Made by a program: the position numbers and the translations under genes | Assembly (NCBI GenBank): GCA_003388505.1 | Contig: QQVO01000069.1 | Span: 1 to 64,000, forward strand | Direction: 5' to 3' | Length of the DNA: 64,000 nt | From: Planctomycetota bacterium | GTDB taxonomy: Bacteria > Planctomycetota > Planctomycetia > Planctomycetales > Planctomycetaceae | The notes under the pieces: model-generated | Seen by the model: the letters and a program-made list of their open reading frames with translations, nothing else | Database searches by the model: none | Told to the model about the DNA's origin: nothing | Shown: positions 27,414-36,240 of the stretch, one piece after another | How positions within the stretch are numbered: position 1 is the first letter of the stretch | Layout of the letters: each line of letters begins with the position of its first letter

Positions 27414-28511
27414 GTGTTCTTCACGAATTTCACGAGCGCAAGTGACGCCTGGCTGCTGCATTATGGCGACGGGCTGCATCCGGTGGAGTGGATCACATCC
27501 GTCTTCTACCACTTCGGCCCGCTGCACCTGGCCGGGAACATGGTGTTCCTGTGGACGTTCGGGCTGATCGTCGAAGGCAAGATCGGCTGGTGGCGGTTCT
27601 TGTTGCTCTATCTCGGTCTCGGGGCGGCGGAATGCGCGATCGAGCGGACTCTGATGCTGGGTTACGACGGCCCACCCGGCAGCGGTGTGAGTGCGGGCGC
27701 TTCGTCGGCGATCTATTCGCTGATGGCGATCGCCTTGATCTGGGCGCCGCGGAATGAGATCACTATCTGCTACTGCTACGTCTTCGGAGTCTTCTGGCGC
27801 GCGGGGACGTTTGAAGTCTCAGTCTGGTTCTTTTCGCTGTTCTTCATCGGGCTCGACCTGCTGATCGCGTCGCTGGTCGGATTCCAGATTGGCACCGAGG
27901 TGCTGCACCTGCTGGGGGCGCTGGTGGGGATTCCTGCCGGCGTTGCGATGGTGAAAGCCGGTCTGGTCGACTGTGAAGGGTGGGACATCTTCTCTCTGCT
28001 CAACAAGCGGACGTTGATCGACGAGACGGTCGGGCCTGCGGCGCTCCGGCTCAAACCCGAACAGCCCGATCCGGATCAGGTCACTGTCCGCCGGCCCTCC
28101 GCCAAACGTCGCGCCCGGCAGATGCGAGAAGCCCTGGAGGCGGGAAACGTGTTGGGAGCGGCCTCCTTCTATCAGGAATTGCATTCCAGCGGGCGGCAGT
28201 CGGTTGTCGATGAACCGCTGCTGAGGAAGCTGATCGAGGGAACACGCCGGGAACAGGACTGGCCGGCGCTGATTCTGATGCTGGAGGACTACCTGGATCG
28301 CTTTCCCGAGCGAGATACCAACGCCCGGTTGATGCTGGCGGGACTGATGGTCCGGGAGCAGCAGCGTCCCCGTTCCACGTTGCGGGTTCTGGACGCCGTG
28401 CCGGAGGACGAATTGTCGCCCGAACAGCGAAAGTACGTGGCGTCGGTCCGCACGGCGGCCGAGTCGATGATCGAAAGCGGCGTGATGGAACTGGCGGTCG
28501 AGCGGGCGTGA
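27414..28511 (+). CDS. Rhomboid family intramembrane protease with long C-terminal tail
   Basis: At least 365 residues. The first canonical start is GTG at 27414, but the frame is open from 27315 and upstream codons read VIFFPIGTDAPLYYRPYAT then IGLILANIVV. That is the usual rhomboid beginning and first helix, so the true start is probably near 27333 with a non-standard codon. Loop 1 has FYHFGPLHLAGNM. The catalytic serine lies in SAGASSAIYS, and the histidine partner in EVLHLLGALVGIP. After the last span the ~160-residue tail is helical, with TPR-like features (AALEAGN, LEDYLDRFPERDTNARLML). It cleaves membrane proteins within the bilayer; the target is unknown. Confidence 0.85.
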   Translation: MFFTNFTSASDAWLLHYGDGLHPVEWITSVFYHFGPLHLAGNMVFLWTFGLIVEGKIGWWRFLLLYLGLGAAECAIERTLMLGYDGPPGSGVSAGASSAIYSLMAIALIWAPRNEITICYCYVFGVFWRAGTFEVSVWFFSLFFIGLDLLIASLVGFQIGTEVLHLLGALVGIPAGVAMVKAGLVDCEGWDIFSLLNKRTLIDETVGPAALRLKPEQPDPDQVTVRRPSAKRRARQMREALEAGNVLGAASFYQELHSSGRQSVVDEPLLRKLIEGTRREQDWPALILMLEDYLDRFPERDTNARLMLAGLMVREQQRPRSTLRVLDAVPEDELSPEQRKYVASVRTAAESMIESGVMELAVERA

Positions 28512-28558
28512 AGTCCCGGTTTCGAGACTCTCAGCCAACGGATCGCCTTGGTCGCGGC

Positions 28559-28662
28559 TATAGCGCTTTGCAAGTCAGTGTTGGCGATCTGTCTCGCGGA
28601 TTCTCGTCCTCGACAATACAAACACCGCTCGACGCGGACACATGGTAGAGCAATTTGCTCTA
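28559..28662 (+). repeat. 104-bp intergenic repeat family 1, copy 1
   Basis: One of three same-length, ungapped copies (others 45749-45852 and 50897-51000). The central part (gtgttggcgatctgtctcgc and onward) is nearly identical in all three. The right end, 28646-28662, is the palindrome TAGAGCAATTTGCTCTA. It lies between the rhomboid and SGNH genes. Confidence 0.8.
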
Positions 28663-28726
28663 ATCGCGGTTTCTGACAGAATGATTCGCGTTCCAGGGAC
28701 TTTCATGGCTCTGTCGAGACTGAACA

Positions 28727-29911
28727 ATGCTGCGAATGGGACTGTACGGTCTGATCATGCTGGGAACGTGTGCCCAACTCGCGGCGGATGACGTACCGCA
28801 CTTCAATCGCCGAAACGATTTCCGGAATTCGCGGCTGGAGTTCGAACGCGAGGGCCACGGACACGTGGCCTTTATCGGTGGATCGATCACCGAGATGGAC
28901 GGCTACCGCCAGATGGTCTGCGCCGACCTGCAGGAACGATTTCCCGAATGCGAGTTCGACTTCACGGATGCGGGCATTGCGTCCACCTGTTCCACAACCG
29001 GAGCGTTCCGGTTGCAGCGCGACGTGCTGGCTCACGGTCCGGTCGATCTGTTTTTCATTGAGTTCGCCGTGAACGACGACCAGGATGCCGCTCATACGCG
29101 GCAGGAGTGCATTCGCGGAATGGAAGGGATGCTGCGGCACGCCCTCGCGCACAATCCGCAGATGGACATCGTGATTACGTACTTCGTGAATCCGGAAATG
29201 CTGGAGACGCTGCATGCGGGCGGCACGCCCCTGACGATCGAGGCTCACGAGACGGTCGCTCAACACTACGGCGTGACCACAGTCAACCTGGCTGCGGAGG
29301 TGGCGAAGCAGATTTCCGCGGGAGAACTTACCTGGGACCAGTACGGCGGGACGCATCCCGCACCGCGCGGCAATCGGATCTGTGCGGACATGATCCGGAC
29401 CCTGCTCAATGAAGCATGGGGCGAACCGGGTTCCGACGAGGAAAAACCCGCCCCGCATGACGTCCCGGCGAAGCCGATCGATCCGCACAGTTATGTGAAC
29501 GGACGTTTCATCTCGGCAGAGAGCATTCACCCCGGCGCTGGTTGGCGGCATGAAATTCCGGACTGGGCGATGCTGCCGGGACAGTGCCGCGGTCGATTCC
29601 TTGATCTCGAACTGTATGTCGCCGACGAGCCGGGAGCGGAATTGTCCATCGACTTTACGGGAACGGCGATCGGCGCTTATGTGCTGGCGGGACCGGACGC
29701 GGGGCGTATCGACGTGAGTGTGGACGGGGAGCCCTTTGAGGAAGTTGAGTTATACCACCGCTTCAGCAAGGGGCTGCATTATCCGCGGACGGTGATGTTC
29801 GACGCCGAACTGAAGCCGGGCGAGCATTCTGTTCGAGTGCGAGTCGCCGGGACGCGGCACGAACTGAGCAGCGGTCAAGCCGTGCGGGTTCTGGAGTTCG
29901 TCGGCAACTGA
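28727..29911 (+). CDS. SGNH/GDSL-family hydrolase with C-terminal beta domain
   Basis: A 394-residue exported protein with a signal peptide ending before DDVPHF. Block I is FIGGSITEMDGYR with the nucleophile Ser53. The Asn of block III is in EFAVNDDQD. Block V is GGTHPAPRGN with the catalytic His210. The N-terminal ~225 residues form the esterase. A linker rich in Asp/Glu/Pro follows, then a ~140-residue beta-rich domain (ELSIDFTGTAIGAYVLAGP, HSVRVRVAG) that resembles a carbohydrate-associated module. It probably removes acyl groups from an extracellular glycan. No other glycan gene is in its operon. Confidence 0.82.
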   Translation: MLRMGLYGLIMLGTCAQLAADDVPHFNRRNDFRNSRLEFEREGHGHVAFIGGSITEMDGYRQMVCADLQERFPECEFDFTDAGIASTCSTTGAFRLQRDVLAHGPVDLFFIEFAVNDDQDAAHTRQECIRGMEGMLRHALAHNPQMDIVITYFVNPEMLETLHAGGTPLTIEAHETVAQHYGVTTVNLAAEVAKQISAGELTWDQYGGTHPAPRGNRICADMIRTLLNEAWGEPGSDEEKPAPHDVPAKPIDPHSYVNGRFISAESIHPGAGWRHEIPDWAMLPGQCRGRFLDLELYVADEPGAELSIDFTGTAIGAYVLAGPDAGRIDVSVDGEPFEEVELYHRFSKGLHYPRTVMFDAELKPGEHSVRVRVAGTRHELSSGQAVRVLEFVGN

Positions 29912-29947
29912 CGTTATTCTCCCTCCGGCCACTGACGCGGAGTCGAG

Positions 29948-30607
29948 ATGATTGTCACAATCGACGGACCAGCCGGGACAGGGAAGAGCACAGCCGCGCG
30001 CGGTCTGGCCGAGCGGTTGGGGTTTGAATTTCTCGACACCGGGGCGATGTATCGTGCGTTGGGATGGGCCTGCCTGGAAGCGGGGGTCGATCCGGCGGAT
30101 GCCGACGCGGCGGCCCGCATCGCGGAAACGACGGCCATCGAATTCCGGGACGACCGCACCTGGGTGGGCGATCTGGACGTCACGGAGGCGATTCGGACCT
30201 CGCCGGTCTCGCAGGCCGCATCGCTGGTCGCTCAGATCCCGGCTGTCCGGCGTGAACTCGTCCGGCAGCAACGGCGGCTGGCGGATGGTCGCAGGATCGT
30301 CTGCGAAGGGCGCGATCAGGGAACGGTCGCCTTTCCGGAGGCGGAGTGCAAGTTCTTCATTACGGCCGATCCCGAAGAGCGCGCTCGTCGGCGGCAGGGT
30401 GAGTTGCTGGCAAAGGGGGTCTCTGTCGATCTGAAGAAATTGTTGGCTGAGCAGAAGGCCCGCGATCGGCGCGACGAGACACGGGCCGAAGCGCCGCTCG
30501 TTCCCGCTGACGATGCGATCGGCATCGACACGACGAGCATGACGGGCGGCGAAGTGCTCGACATGCTCGAGCGTCACGTCCGGTCGCGGATGACCGGCGA
30601 GAACTGA
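29948..30607 (+). CDS. cmk: Cytidylate kinase
   Basis: A 219-residue (d)CMP kinase, the family's normal length. The P-loop is GPAGTGKST at residues 8-16, and FLDTGAMYRALGW is the NMP-binding segment typical of Cmk. VCEGRDQGTVAFPEAECKFFITA and ARRRQGEL form the core and lid, and the C-terminus has IDTTSMTGGEVL. It transfers phosphate from ATP to CMP/dCMP in pyrimidine nucleotide synthesis. It starts 36 bp after the SGNH gene and may share its transcript. The more usual GRDIGT-type motif has Gln here (GRDQGT), as in a subset of bacterial enzymes. Confidence 0.93.
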   Translation: MIVTIDGPAGTGKSTAARGLAERLGFEFLDTGAMYRALGWACLEAGVDPADADAAARIAETTAIEFRDDRTWVGDLDVTEAIRTSPVSQAASLVAQIPAVRRELVRQQRRLADGRRIVCEGRDQGTVAFPEAECKFFITADPEERARRRQGELLAKGVSVDLKKLLAEQKARDRRDETRAEAPLVPADDAIGIDTTSMTGGEVLDMLERHVRSRMTGEN

Positions 30608-30749
30608 CGGCGGCGTTTTCCATCCGGTCCACGCGCGAGGACCGACGCCACCTCAGGTGCGATCGCAAGTGACGAGTTGGTGAGACGACGGCGGTTTCTG
30701 TACGCTGAATGTTCTGGACAGCACCGACCGGACACTCAAAAGGCCCGCC

Positions 30750-33734
30750 ATGTGTTGCGTTTCTTTGCTCCTGGCTGCTGGGATCACCGTTGCTCTGTTG
30801 GAACCGGCGGTCGCGCTGGCCGATCCGGGTGGCGACGAACCGCAAGCCGGCAGCGGACTGGAACGGCGCACGCCGTGGACAACGTCGCGAATCGCCGGAA
30901 CCCCCGAGCCTCCTCCTCCCTACAAAGTCGAGCCGGTATTCGAGGCACTGACCTTCACCAAACCGGTCGTCATCACCAACGCGCCGGGGACCGATCGTCT
31001 GTTCGTAGCGGAACTCGCCGGGAAGATATTTTCCTTTTCCCCGGAGAACGGGGAGACGACCGATCTCGTCATCGACCTCAAGAAGGCGCGGCCGGAACTG
31101 TCGTCGATCTACGGACTCACCTTCCATCCCGACTTCGAGCAGAATCGTTACGTCTACATCTGCTACGTGACTGGGCACAATCAGGAAGAGGGGACGCGTG
31201 TTTCGCGTTTTCGGATGCGAGCAGAGGATCCGCCGCAGATCGATCCGGACAGCGAGACTATCGTGATTACCTGGTGGTCGGGCGGCCACAACGGCGGCTG
31301 CATCAAGTTCGGTCCGGACGGCTATCTCTACATCACCAGCGGGGACGGGACGGGGCCTTCCCCGCCGGATGTAAAACGCGCCGGCCAAGACGTGAGCAAT
31401 CTGCTCTCAGCAATCCTGCGGATCGACGTCGACCAGACGGAAGAAGGGAGGAACTACCGGATTCCGGACGACAACCCGTTCGTAAATCTTCAAGGGGCCC
31501 GGCCGGAGATCTGGTCCTACGGATTCCGGAATCCGTGGAAGATGAGCTTCGATCGAGAGACGGGCGATCTGTGGGTCGGCGACGTGGGGTGGCAGTTGTG
31601 GGAGATGGTCTACCGGGTCGAAAAAGGGGGCAACTACGGCTGGAGCATCATGGAGGGCCGCCAGCCGGCCGTGCCCGAACAGGAACCGGGACCGACGCCG
31701 ATTCTCCCGCCGACGATCGATCATCCGCATTCGGAAGCGGCCTCAATCACCGGCGGGTTCGTTTATCGCGGACGCCGGTTGGAGGAACTCATCGGGGCCT
31801 ACGTGTACGGCGACTTTCAGACCGGCATCGTCTGGGCGGCCCGCACGGATGAAGAGGGCGGCATCGAAGTCGAGGAGATCGCGCACACGCCGTTGCAGCT
31901 TGTCGGCTTCGGCGAAGACAACGCCGGCGAACTCTATCTGCTCGATCATCTGGGGGGCGTTTTTCAGCTTGTCGAGAACCCGGAACCGGACCGGAGCGGC
32001 GAATTCCCGCGGCGGTTGAGCAATACGGGGCTGTTCACGTCGCTGGAACGTCTGGCGCCGTCGCCCGGAGTGCACGAATACTCGATCAACGCACATCATT
32101 GGGCCGACGGGACGTCGTCCCAAAGGTGGCTCGCCGTGCCGGGGACGGACGCCGTCACGATCGACGAAAAGGGCAACTGGCGATTTCCGGACGGTTCCGT
32201 CATCGCCAAGACCATCAGCATCGACACCATCGTCGACGCGGAACAACCAGTTCGGCTGGAGACGCAGGTGCTGCATCGCGAAGACGGAAGCTGGCGGCCT
32301 TACACATACGTCTGGAACGCGGAACAGACTGATGCGGAACTTGCCAGTGCGGACGGGTTCACCCGCACGTTGCAGGTGGCCGATCCGGAGTCGCCGAACG
32401 ACGTGCGGCAGCAGACTTATCGCTTCGCCGGACGCAAGGAATGCGCGCTCTGCCACAATGCCTGGGTGGAAGCGCGGACGACAATTTTTGGAGTGCAGAC
32501 CGCCTCGCTGCTGGGCGTGCACGTGAACCAGTTGAACCGTGAACACCAGTACGCGACGGGGCCGGCGAATCAATTACGCACGTTCGAGCAGATCGGGTTG
32601 CTTGAGGCCGACATCGAGACCTTGACGGCGGCGAGTCCGCCGCTGGCCGATCCCTATCGAGAATCAGCAGGCCTGAATGATCGCGCACGAGCTTACCTGC
32701 ACGTGAACTGCGCACATTGCCATCAGGAGCATGCGGGCGGCGCGGCCAACATTGTGCTCACGCGCAGCACGCCGCTGGAAGACACGTTGACGTTGGGTGT
32801 GCGGCCGACGCAGGGGACGTTTGGAATCTCGGATGCACGCGTGATTTCATCAGGCGACCCGTCCGGTTCGGTGCTGCTGTACCGGATCGCCAAGCTGGGA
32901 GCCGGCCGGATGCCGCGGGTGGGATCCTTTGAAGTCGACTCGCAGGGGGTCACGCTGATTGCTGACTGGATCGCACAGTTGCCGCCGGGACAAACGGAAG
33001 GCGACTCGGAGTCGCCGGCGGAGCCACTGGAGTGGATCGCATCCGATCTGGCGAGAATCGAGAGCAGTAAGTCGGCCGAGGAATGCTTGCAAGCGATCGA
33101 ACGGTTGACATCTTCCACGCGCGGCGCCTTGGCGCTGTACCGATTGAACGAGCGAGCGGAACTGGCTGCCCCGGTGCAGCAGGCGATCATCTCACGGACG
33201 GCGAAGCACGAGTCGGCGGAAGTCCGCGATCTGTTCGAGCGATTCTTGCCTCCGTCGGAACGGGTTCAACGGGTGGGTGAAGCCGTGAACCAGGCTGAGA
33301 TCCTGAGCCTTGAAGCGGACGCCGAGCGGGGCCGCAGCCTGTTCTTCAGCGATTCCGCGACGTCGTGCAAGAAGTGTCACCGCGTGCAGGGGAGGGGAGA
33401 ACCGCTCGGCCCCGACCTGAGTGAGATCGGCAAGAAGTACCGCCGCGGCCAGATTCTGCAGCAGATTCTTGAACCGTCGCGTTCGATGGACCCGAAGTAC
33501 GTTCCCTATCTGCTGGAGACGGTGCAGGGCCGGGTTTACTCCGGCCTGTTGGAACGCCGGGACGACACGGAGGTGGTGCTCAGGGACGCCGCGAACAAGA
33601 CGCATCGTTTCGCCGTCGATGAGGTCGAAACGCTCGTCCGGCAGCAGAAGTCTCTGATGCCCGATCTCCTGCTGCGCGACATGACGGCCCAGCAGGTTGC
33701 CGATCTGCTCGCGTATCTGGAGGGCTTGCGATAG
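30750..33734 (+). CDS. Sugar dehydrogenase (PQQ type) fused to multi-haem cytochrome domains
   Basis: A 994-residue exported protein. After a signal peptide, residues ~60-410 form a six-bladed glucose/sorbosone dehydrogenase propeller: GLTFHPDFEQNRYVYI, SGGHNGGCIKFGPDGYLYI, EIWSYGFRNPWKMSFD and GGNYGW. Three c-type haem sites follow: CALCH near residue 564, CAHCH near 654 and CKKCH near 873. The last ~140 residues match the planctomycete/verrucomicrobial haem-binding domain (LGPDLSEIGKKY, ILEPSRSMDPKYV). The likely function is periplasmic sugar oxidation with electrons passed through the attached cytochromes. It appears to stand as its own unit. Confidence 0.87.
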   Translation: MCCVSLLLAAGITVALLEPAVALADPGGDEPQAGSGLERRTPWTTSRIAGTPEPPPPYKVEPVFEALTFTKPVVITNAPGTDRLFVAELAGKIFSFSPENGETTDLVIDLKKARPELSSIYGLTFHPDFEQNRYVYICYVTGHNQEEGTRVSRFRMRAEDPPQIDPDSETIVITWWSGGHNGGCIKFGPDGYLYITSGDGTGPSPPDVKRAGQDVSNLLSAILRIDVDQTEEGRNYRIPDDNPFVNLQGARPEIWSYGFRNPWKMSFDRETGDLWVGDVGWQLWEMVYRVEKGGNYGWSIMEGRQPAVPEQEPGPTPILPPTIDHPHSEAASITGGFVYRGRRLEELIGAYVYGDFQTGIVWAARTDEEGGIEVEEIAHTPLQLVGFGEDNAGELYLLDHLGGVFQLVENPEPDRSGEFPRRLSNTGLFTSLERLAPSPGVHEYSINAHHWADGTSSQRWLAVPGTDAVTIDEKGNWRFPDGSVIAKTISIDTIVDAEQPVRLETQVLHREDGSWRPYTYVWNAEQTDAELASADGFTRTLQVADPESPNDVRQQTYRFAGRKECALCHNAWVEARTTIFGVQTASLLGVHVNQLNREHQYATGPANQLRTFEQIGLLEADIETLTAASPPLADPYRESAGLNDRARAYLHVNCAHCHQEHAGGAANIVLTRSTPLEDTLTLGVRPTQGTFGISDARVISSGDPSGSVLLYRIAKLGAGRMPRVGSFEVDSQGVTLIADWIAQLPPGQTEGDSESPAEPLEWIASDLARIESSKSAEECLQAIERLTSSTRGALALYRLNERAELAAPVQQAIISRTAKHESAEVRDLFERFLPPSERVQRVGEAVNQAEILSLEADAERGRSLFFSDSATSCKKCHRVQGRGEPLGPDLSEIGKKYRRGQILQQILEPSRSMDPKYVPYLLETVQGRVYSGLLERRDDTEVVLRDAANKTHRFAVDEVETLVRQQKSLMPDLLLRDMTAQQVADLLAYLEGLR

Positions 33735-33764
33735 TTCTCTTTGAATAATCATCCCGATGGGTGG

Positions 33765-33800
33765 CCGGGGCTGGACTGAACGAAGTGAAGGAAGCCCCGG
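33765..33800. terminator. Bidirectional hairpin between convergent genes
   Basis: CCGGGGCT at 33765-33772 pairs exactly with AGCCCCGG at 33793-33800 around a 20-nt loop. It sits between the ends of the cytochrome fusion gene (+) and the App1-like gene (-), where a shared terminator is expected. No T-run follows. Confidence 0.4.
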
Positions 33801-33903
33801 TGTTCCGCCATCAGCGAGTCGAGGTTTCACATCGCCGACGCTGGTTCCAACCCCTTGCCGTGATACGTGAGGCGAGGATTGGCATTCTGTTGCGGCGGCT
33901 GGC

Positions 33904-35013
33904 TCAGACGCAGTCCGCGACATCGTCCAGAGAGTCTTCGCGGATGAATCCCTGTTTTGCGGCGTGTTCCGCCGCCGTGAGGGCGCTTTCGAAGAGCAGC
34001 ATTGGGACGCCCTCGGCTTCGATCTCCCGGCCGATTTTCTCGACGTCTTCGCGGCGGGACGCTTTGACGTCATGGACGTAAACGGCGGCCACGCGGCCGG
34101 GGAACTCCCGGCAGGCGTCGCGGTAGAGCCAGGCGTCCTGCTGGCCGGAGTCGCCGATCAACAGAAACGGCAACGAGGGGTAACAGCCCATGATCTCTCG
34201 GATTCTTTCCAGCTTGTGGTCGTGTCCCGACTTGAGCAGTTTCATGCTGTCGATCCCGAGATCGCGTAACAGGATCGGCCCCTTCGGAAAGTGATGAAAG
34301 TCCATGAACTCTTCCAGCAGGTCGTAGACGTTCCAGGCGCTGGAGGAGACGTAGAAGAAGGGGTTGGCCGCTTCGGAGGAAGCATCGCCCCGCTCGAGGG
34401 CGCGGTAGAACGCGGCTGCGCCGGGCACGGCGGGGCGCGTGCGAGCGTTGTTCATCATCGAGATTCTGACCAGTTGGAACAGGTTTGACGCGGAGGACTT
34501 GAGGATCGTGTCGTCGATGTCGCTGACGACCCCGAGTTGTGCGTCCCCCGGAGGGATGAGCACGTCCCCGCGGGCGGTCACGTCGTCTTCGCCCGTGATG
34601 GTGTCGCACACTTCGAACGTGACTTCGTGCCAGGAATTGTCCGGCTGTTCCGGGGGGGCGGACTCGAACCGGATATCGAAATAACCCTCACTGTCGGTCT
34701 CGGCCTGCTGCGTTTCGCCGAACATGGTCGCCTTCAATTTGCAGAACGCGATTTCGTCGGTGCGAAAGCGACGAATCATGGCGGCGGCGTTCTGCCACCA
34801 GGGATCGTCGTCGGTCGGAGAACGCGTGATTCGATTTTCGAGGACGCGACCCAGAATGCGCTGTTCGCGTCGGTTGCCGTAGCCCCGGTAAGGCTGAATT
34901 TCGATCGGTTGATAGAGGTTGAAGCGCCGCTTGATTCGGCGCTTGGTCGCGTCGAACGGCCTTTCGATCGTGTGCAGGCTCTTGCGAAGGGCTTCTTTCC
35001 AGAGTGCTGGCAT
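33904..35013 (-). CDS. App1-like phosphatase (DUF2183 family)
   Basis: A 369-residue protein. The first ~150 residues are an accessory, partly beta domain (GYFDIRFESAPPEQPDN, WHEVTFEVCD). The catalytic part begins with LGVVSDIDDTILKSS near residue 165, the HAD-type DxDxT motif of the App1 (phosphatidate phosphatase-like) family. Then come PFFYVSSSAWNVYD, FHHFPKGPILLRDLG and PFLLIGDSGQQDAWLYRDA, matching the remaining family motifs. In yeast App1 acts on phosphatidic acid; bacterial substrates are unproven. The gene is convergent with the cytochrome fusion gene. Confidence 0.85.
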   Translation of the reverse strand: MPALWKEALRKSLHTIERPFDATKRRIKRRFNLYQPIEIQPYRGYGNRREQRILGRVLENRITRSPTDDDPWWQNAAAMIRRFRTDEIAFCKLKATMFGETQQAETDSEGYFDIRFESAPPEQPDNSWHEVTFEVCDTITGEDDVTARGDVLIPPGDAQLGVVSDIDDTILKSSASNLFQLVRISMMNNARTRPAVPGAAAFYRALERGDASSEAANPFFYVSSSAWNVYDLLEEFMDFHHFPKGPILLRDLGIDSMKLLKSGHDHKLERIREIMGCYPSLPFLLIGDSGQQDAWLYRDACREFPGRVAAVYVHDVKASRREDVEKIGREIEAEGVPMLLFESALTAAEHAAKQGFIREDSLDDVADCV

Positions 35014-35148
35014 TGGTTCGCAGTGGCGTTGCGCCCGTTGAGGGCTTTGTGGCGTCGGGGTCTTCGGGGCGTCCGTCTGAATGTCTCATGCGAGGGCGCC
35101 GCGACGACGACGAAGTCGTGAGGCTTCCGACGCTACGACTTCCGTTTC

Positions 35149-35170
35149 GCCGCGACCCGCAGGGGAGCGC
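35149..35170 (+). repeat. 22-bp repeat, copy 1
   Basis: This 22-bp stretch begins gccgcgacccgcagggga and ends gcgc. Its exact reverse complement occurs at 42617-42638. Both copies are intergenic. The rest of 35014-35232 shows no gene. Confidence 0.6.
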
Positions 35171-35232
35171 TCTTTTTCCAATTGCAGCCAACCGCCGAAA
35201 ACAACCCCCGCGTCACTTCCGAAACCGACCAC

Positions 35233-36081
35233 TCACACGTCGCAGTCGAGGGCTCGGCGGGAGGGTTTGGGGAACCGGTGCTGGCTCACTTCGCAGAATC
35301 GTTGGATGTGATCGAAGTAGAGCCAGTGTGAAATCCGGACCTCGGTGGCTTCCAGGTCGATGACGTTGAAGGAGTTCTTTTCGCGCTCGCGCGCGCGGCC
35401 GCGACGGGAGGTCGTGGTTCCGCTCTGGACGACGATGATGCCGCGTTCGAGTTCGGGACTGCCGGCGTAGACATCCAGCGAGTTGCCGACATACGCTCGA
35501 TGCAGATGCCCGCCGAGAATCATGTCGACCTGCTGCCGGTTGAACTCGTCCATGGCCCGTTTGGCCTTCGGCATGAAATCGCTGCCCTCGTAGTCCGGGG
35601 CCGGGGCGAAATGGTGATGGGCAACGATGATTCTCCAATCAGTTTCTGATGCATCGGCAAAGGCTTCGGCGGAAAACTCGAGCTGCCAGCGCGAGATGCG
35701 TCCGTTCTTGATCGCGCGGAGCGGTTTCGTGGAATTCAGCCCGACGAGTTTCACGCCCGGCAGATTCAAGACGACGTCGAGTTCCTCGTTAATGTACTTT
35801 CGATAGAACGCGTAAGGACTCCGGACGCGGTCGAGCACGCGGTAGAACAGCGGCACATCGTGATTGCCCGGTATGGTCAGCACGGGGACGTCGGGGAGCC
35901 GCTTGAGAAAGTTGGCTGCGGCGCGGAATTCCGCTTCCCGGCAGCGCTGGGTGAAATCTCCGCTGACCACAATGGCCTGTGGGTCCAGCTCAGCGGCGAG
36001 ACCGGGGATGGTGTCACCGACCCTGGGGAGATAGGGGCGGCCGAAATGCAGATCGGAGAGGTGCAGCAGGCGGGTGGTCAT
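35233..36081 (-). CDS. Calcineurin-like metallophosphoesterase
   Basis: A 282-residue phosphoesterase. The five metal-binding blocks are visible in order: HLSDLHFG (7-14), VVSGDFTQR, TIPGNHDVPLF, IIVAHHHFAP and ILGGHLHRAY. The arrangement resembles the 3',5'-cAMP phosphodiesterase (CpdA)/class III type, but the substrate cannot be told. No signal peptide is seen, so it is probably cytoplasmic. It lies upstream of the App1-like gene on the same strand, with a ~220-bp gap that holds a short repeat. Confidence 0.87.
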   Translation of the reverse strand: MTTRLLHLSDLHFGRPYLPRVGDTIPGLAAELDPQAIVVSGDFTQRCREAEFRAAANFLKRLPDVPVLTIPGNHDVPLFYRVLDRVRSPYAFYRKYINEELDVVLNLPGVKLVGLNSTKPLRAIKNGRISRWQLEFSAEAFADASETDWRIIVAHHHFAPAPDYEGSDFMPKAKRAMDEFNRQQVDMILGGHLHRAYVGNSLDVYAGSPELERGIIVVQSGTTTSRRGRAREREKNSFNVIDLEATEVRISHWLYFDHIQRFCEVSQHRFPKPSRRALDCDV

Positions 36082-36179
36082 GAGTCTCTGGAGCGCATCT
36101 GAGTATAGCGAACCGGATCGCGTTTCTCGGTCTGTTGTTCGACGTTCGATGAATCGGCGGCGCTACGACGCGGGTCACA

Positions 36180-36229
36180 CCGATTCGCGGTCCAGCCGAC
36201 CCGAAAACAAAGCCCTGGCAGGGCACTCG
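36180..36229 (+). repeat. Intergenic repeat family 2, copy 2
   Basis: Contains tccagccgacccgaaaac followed by the hairpin core GCCCTGGCAGGGC at 36212-36224. It resembles 908-957, and 50596-50645 in inverse orientation. It lies between the metallophosphoesterase start and the trpD stop. Confidence 0.6.
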
Positions 36230-36240
36230 CGCCTCCGGCG

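Noticed and set aside
26952-27527. N-terminal extension of the ABC ATPase frame
   Set aside because: The first 192 codons look random and would run through the rhomboid N-terminus; the ATPase family starts at 26951.
30677-31852. 391-codon plus-strand frame overlapping the dehydrogenase start
   Set aside because: Arg-rich out-of-frame reading of the propeller region; the true frame carries the domain motifs.
34637-34670. tRNA-like GGACTCGAACC string
   Set aside because: It lies inside the App1-like coding sequence and no cloverleaf could be built around it.
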